Source of the DNA: CALEAR01 sp035301485
GTDB taxonomy: Bacteria > Pseudomonadota > Gammaproteobacteria > Pseudomonadales > Alcanivoracaceae
Direction: 5' to 3'
Assembly: GCA_035301485.1 (NCBI GenBank)
Contig: DATGUF010000048.1
Span: 1-28,278 of the forward strand
Length of the DNA stretch: 28,278 nt
This document shows positions 25,685-28,278 of the stretch, piece after piece; position 1 is the first letter of the stretch, and every line of letters starts with the position of its first letter. A program made the translations under genes and the position numbers. The notes under the pieces are model-generated. The model was not told the origin of the DNA. It saw only the letters and a list, made by a program, of their open reading frames with translations, and did not search any database.

Positions 25685-26743
25685 CTAGTTGTTAGCGGCC
25701 ATTAAATCTTGCGCCAAACCTGCTACTTTCTGCCCGCGCACTTGTTCTTTCAAAGCTGCCTCTGTAGCAGCATCTGAAGCCGCCAACTGCGGTTGGCTCG
25801 CGGTAATGCCCAGTTTGCCAAACAAGGCCGCATCGCTACCAGGCTCAGCATTGCTGGTGGTCAGCAAACGTTCACCACTAAAAATAGAGTTAGCGCCAGC
25901 GAAGAAGCACAAGGCTTGCATTTCATCGCTCATTTGCTCACGGCCAGCCGACAAACGCACATAAGAAGTTGGCATCACAATACGTGCCACCGCCACCGTG
26001 CGCACAAACTCGATAGGGTCTAAATCGTCCACATTATCAAGGGGCGTGCCTTCAATTTTCACGAGCATGTTAATAGGCACCGACTCGGGCGGCACCGGCA
26101 AGTTGGCTAGCTGCCACAACAAGCCCACTCTGTCTTTACGCTCTTCACCCATGCCCAAAATACCGCCTGCGCACACATGCATGCCGGCCTCGCGCACGTG
26201 CGCCAAGGTATCTAAACGCTGTTGGTAAGAACGCGTGGTAACAATTGCGTTGTAGTATTCTGCCGACGTATCTAGGTTGTGGTTGTAATAATCCAGCCCT
26301 GCCGCCGCCAGTTCTTCCGCTTGCTCTGGGGATAACATGCCCAGCGTCATGCACGTTTCAAGGCCTAGCGCCTTCACTTCACGCACCATATCAAGCACCA
26401 AGGGCATATCTTTTTTGGTGGGCGAACGCCACGCTGCTCCCATGCAAAAACGGGTAGCGCCTTGCTCTTTGGCCTGCTTGGCCTCTGCTAGCACTTTTTG
26501 CACCGCCATGAGCTTTTCTTTTTCTAAGCCCGTGTTGTGGTGCCCCGATTGCGAACAATATTTACAATCTTCAGGGCAAGCACCGGTTTTAATAGAAAGC
26601 AGGCTCGAAAGCTGTACTTTGTTAGGGTCGAAATGCTCACGGTGAGCACTGGCTGCTTGCCATAATAAGTCATTAAAAGGTAATTCAAATAACTCGGCAA
26701 TTTGTTGCTGAGTCCAACGTTGGTTGGCTAATAAACTGCTCAT
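25685..26743 (-). CDS. bioB: Biotin synthase
   Basis: Radical-SAM enzyme that inserts sulfur into dethiobiotin to make biotin. The product is 352 aa. The 4Fe-4S motif CPEDCKYC uses Cys56, Cys60 and Cys63. Further 2Fe-2S ligands fall in TCMTLGML, HVCAGGILGMGE and the Arg of YVRLSAGRE. NHNLDTS and the C-terminal FFAGANSIFSGERLLTT block are typical. The AAAGGA ribosome site precedes the ATG. It stands alone here, without bioA, F, C or D beside it, and I found only one half of a BirA-like site upstream, so BirA control is not supported. Confidence 0.97.
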   Translation of the reverse strand: MSSLLANQRWTQQQIAELFELPFNDLLWQAASAHREHFDPNKVQLSSLLSIKTGACPEDCKYCSQSGHHNTGLEKEKLMAVQKVLAEAKQAKEQGATRFCMGAAWRSPTKKDMPLVLDMVREVKALGLETCMTLGMLSPEQAEELAAAGLDYYNHNLDTSAEYYNAIVTTRSYQQRLDTLAHVREAGMHVCAGGILGMGEERKDRVGLLWQLANLPVPPESVPINMLVKIEGTPLDNVDDLDPIEFVRTVAVARIVMPTSYVRLSAGREQMSDEMQALCFFAGANSIFSGERLLTTSNAEPGSDAALFGKLGITASQPQLAASDAATEAALKEQVRGQKVAGLAQDLMAANN

Positions 26744-26892
26744 GTTTTTATCCTTTTTTTGCGATGCAGATAGCCTACTTTATTTAGCCAATAGCGCAAG
26801 TGGAGAGTGTAAACAGTTAATTTAGCCATTTCGCGCTGCCGATATCTCGGGTACCTCATTAAAAAGGCCTCTGTCATCTCTAGAATAAAAAA

Positions 26893-26909
26893 GCAAGCTT
26901 TAAGCTTGC
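26893..26909. terminator. terminator after the c-type cytochrome-like gene
   Basis: Stem GCAAGC / GCTTGC with loop TTTAA, extendable by A-T pairs. It is flanked by A-runs and T-runs on both sides, so that on the minus strand it is followed by TTTTTTATTC. It lies about 45 bases past the end of the 26953 gene. The rest of 26744-26950 shows no gene. Confidence 0.7.
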
Positions 26910-26952
26910 CTTTTGTTGCCAGTAAAATATTTTCAAGCACTTTAAGCCATCA

Positions 26953-27420
26953 TTACAACCCTGGGAAACGAGCGGAAGCATAATCGCTATGGCAGCTCAC
27001 GCATCCCTCAAGTAGCTCATGCAAATGCTTTAGCTGCGCATCTGTATCCTTGTTGCGGCCCGCTTCAGCGAGCGAAGCACTCAGCGTATGCAATGCTTCA
27101 TCTTGTTCGAGGAAGTCTTCTGGTGCCACTGCTAGCAACGCACGTTCGTCTTCCTCCGTCATTTCTTGTTCCATAATAAAGCTATCGTGAATCGCCTGCG
27201 CTTCAGTGGCCACCACATCGTGGTCGCCTTGCACAATAGCAGCCTGAATTTTTTGGCTAGCAGCCTGAATACCAAGCATTTCTTGGATAAGTAAGCCACG
27301 CACATTATCAGGCAATTGCTCGCCGATATTAATGCGCTCTTCCTGTTCAGCACTAGCATTGGTGGTTAAGCCTAGGCTTAACACCGCGCCAAGCAGTGCC
27401 ATAGATATTGTCGTTTTCAT
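26953..27420 (-). CDS. Periplasmic c-type cytochrome-like protein, one C-terminal CxxCH
   Basis: 155-aa exported protein. The signal peptide MKTTISMALLGAVLSLGLTT ends at about residue 24 (NASA). The mature part is acidic and helical, with a single haem c motif CVSCH (Cys140, Cys143, His144) near the C-terminus. A haem motif placed at the end of a helical bundle resembles cytochrome c' and class II cytochromes c, but similarity by eye is weak and no Met ligand is obvious. Such proteins bind gases or carry electrons; I do not assign a role. Its haem would be attached by the Ccm system, part of which is encoded at 1754-4665. GGAGGG four bases from the ATG is a strong ribosome site. Confidence 0.8.
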   Translation of the reverse strand: MKTTISMALLGAVLSLGLTTNASAEQEERINIGEQLPDNVRGLLIQEMLGIQAASQKIQAAIVQGDHDVVATEAQAIHDSFIMEQEMTEEDERALLAVAPEDFLEQDEALHTLSASLAEAGRNKDTDAQLKHLHELLEGCVSCHSDYASARFPGL

Positions 27421-27505
27421 ATATCCCTCCGATGAACCTCTTAATGAGCTTTTAACCTAGCAAGCTAAGAGTTCAACAGACAAATCTATTCAGGAATTCC
27501 TTAAC

Positions 27506-28252
27506 TTAACGCAACATAATAGAACCGCCATCGGCCATGAGGGTTTGGCCTGTCATGTAACGGCTATCATCGCTGAGTAAAAACGCCACTATGGGTGCAA
27601 TATCTTTCTCAGGGTCTCCAAAATAACCTAACGGCACTCTGTTTACGGCTTCTTCATAATGGGCGGGATGCGCTTCTTTCCACTGTGCCACCCCAGCAGT
27701 GAGGGCTTTCGGGCACACCACGTTCACGCGGATGTTATCTTGCGCCCATTCATTCGCTGCCACGCGGCTTAGCCCACGAATAGCTTCTTTGGCTGCCGCA
27801 TAACTGGCTTGCAAAGACAGCCCTTCGAGCCCAGCGCCAGAGCCAAAGTTCACAATGGCCCCACCATGCTTGGCTAACTCAGGGTATGCGGCTTTCATAA
27901 AATACAAGGTGGCGTTTAAACCAGTGTTGAACGACAGCGCCCAATCTTCTGCTGTAAGTTCCATGAGTGTTTTTTGGCGTGAGGCGTGAGCGTTGTTCAC
28001 CAAGCCTGTGAGTTTTCCAAAGGATGAGAGCGCAAGGCTGACAGCTTTTTGCGCCACCACCTCTTGTGATACGTCGCCGTTTAAAAACACCACACGGCCA
28101 GGGTTGTTCTGTTCAATAGCCTGCCCCGCTGCTGCATTAATATCCACAGCCACCACAGCAGCGCCTCGTTGTACCAGTACAGTGGTAATGGCCGCACCAA
28201 TGCCCGCTGCGCCGCCGGTAACAATCACTACTTGATCAGTTAAATCGCTCAT
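27506..28252 (-). CDS. Short-chain dehydrogenase/reductase (SDR)
   Basis: 248-aa classical SDR oxidoreductase. It has the dinucleotide-binding TGGAAGIG (residues 12-19), Asp37 in AVDINAA suggesting NAD(H) preference, GDVS and NNA core motifs, catalytic Tyr151 and Lys155 in SYAAAK with an upstream Ser in NFGSGAG, and the C-terminal FLLSDDSRYMTGQTLMADGG typical of 3-oxoacyl-ACP reductase-like members. The substrate cannot be read from the sequence. The 85-base gap from the cytochrome-like gene and the same orientation allow co-transcription, but no functional link is evident. The promoter would lie at or beyond the window edge. Confidence 0.93.
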   Translation of the reverse strand: MSDLTDQVVIVTGGAAGIGAAITTVLVQRGAAVVAVDINAAAGQAIEQNNPGRVVFLNGDVSQEVVAQKAVSLALSSFGKLTGLVNNAHASRQKTLMELTAEDWALSFNTGLNATLYFMKAAYPELAKHGGAIVNFGSGAGLEGLSLQASYAAAKEAIRGLSRVAANEWAQDNIRVNVVCPKALTAGVAQWKEAHPAHYEEAVNRVPLGYFGDPEKDIAPIVAFLLSDDSRYMTGQTLMADGGSIMLR

Positions 28253-28278
28253 GTTCTTTCCTTGTTGTGCAATACGAA

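Noticed and set aside
26790..26830. BirA-type operator upstream of bioB
   Set aside because: Only one TGTAAAC half-site is present (26808-26814); no matching GTTTACA arm occurs at the needed spacing.
1..28278. CRISPR arrays, tRNA/rRNA genes, insertion sequences or prophage genes
   Set aside because: No regularly spaced repeats, tRNA-like cloverleaf, transposase, integrase or phage structural motifs were seen on either strand.

Overview
The window looks like chromosomal DNA from a free-living gammaproteobacterium. The evidence is System I cytochrome c maturation genes (ccm), an ExbB with a signal peptide, a SlyB-type lipoprotein, a PxpABC 5-oxoprolinase and a recC-recB-recD cluster. GC content is moderate by eye, coding density is high, and operons are tightly packed with ATGA overlaps. 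I see no tRNA, rRNA, insertion sequence, integrase, CRISPR array or phage module. The genus cannot be fixed from the sequence alone, and no gene-free stretch exceeds about 300 bases.

Layout. (1) Positions 1-1700, minus strand: exbB-exbD-tonB, the inner-membrane energiser of TonB-dependent transport, behind a promoter that carries a perfect 7-1-7 Fur box; tonB runs off the window. (2) 1750-4670, minus: ccmA-B-C-D-E, the haem export and haem chaperone half of cytochrome c maturation. It ends in a terminator after ccmE, so ccmF-H must lie elsewhere, and CcmC has an unusual N-terminal extension. (3) 4866-6907: a conserved-looking protein of unknown function and a tandem universal stress protein, convergent around a hairpin-rich intergenic segment. 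(4) 7113-9515: a HerA/DUF87-type ATPase gene broken by one in-frame TAG. (5) 9617-13251: a SlyB-like lipoprotein (minus), then apt and pxpA-pxpB-pxpC (plus). (6) 13297-15457, minus: three membrane-protein genes, two of which I cannot identify. (7) 15568-25628, plus: a WYL-domain regulator directly ahead of recC-recB-recD. (8) 25685-28252, minus: bioB, a small secreted protein with one C-terminal CxxCH haem motif, and a short-chain dehydrogenase.

The part most worth following is 13297-25628. A WYL-type regulator of the winged helix-WYL-C-terminal layout known from BrxR/CapW is the first gene of the recCBD operon. It is divergent from an operon of uncharacterised membrane proteins, and a 17-bp palindrome overlaps the likely -35 element between them. 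This suggests, as inference, a DNA-damage or phage-responsive switch that co-ordinates RecBCD with membrane proteins. The second notable point is the single amber codon in an otherwise intact 800-codon ATPase gene. The rest is ordinary housekeeping: iron uptake energisation, c-type haem maturation, purine salvage, 5-oxoproline recycling, double-strand break repair and biotin synthesis.
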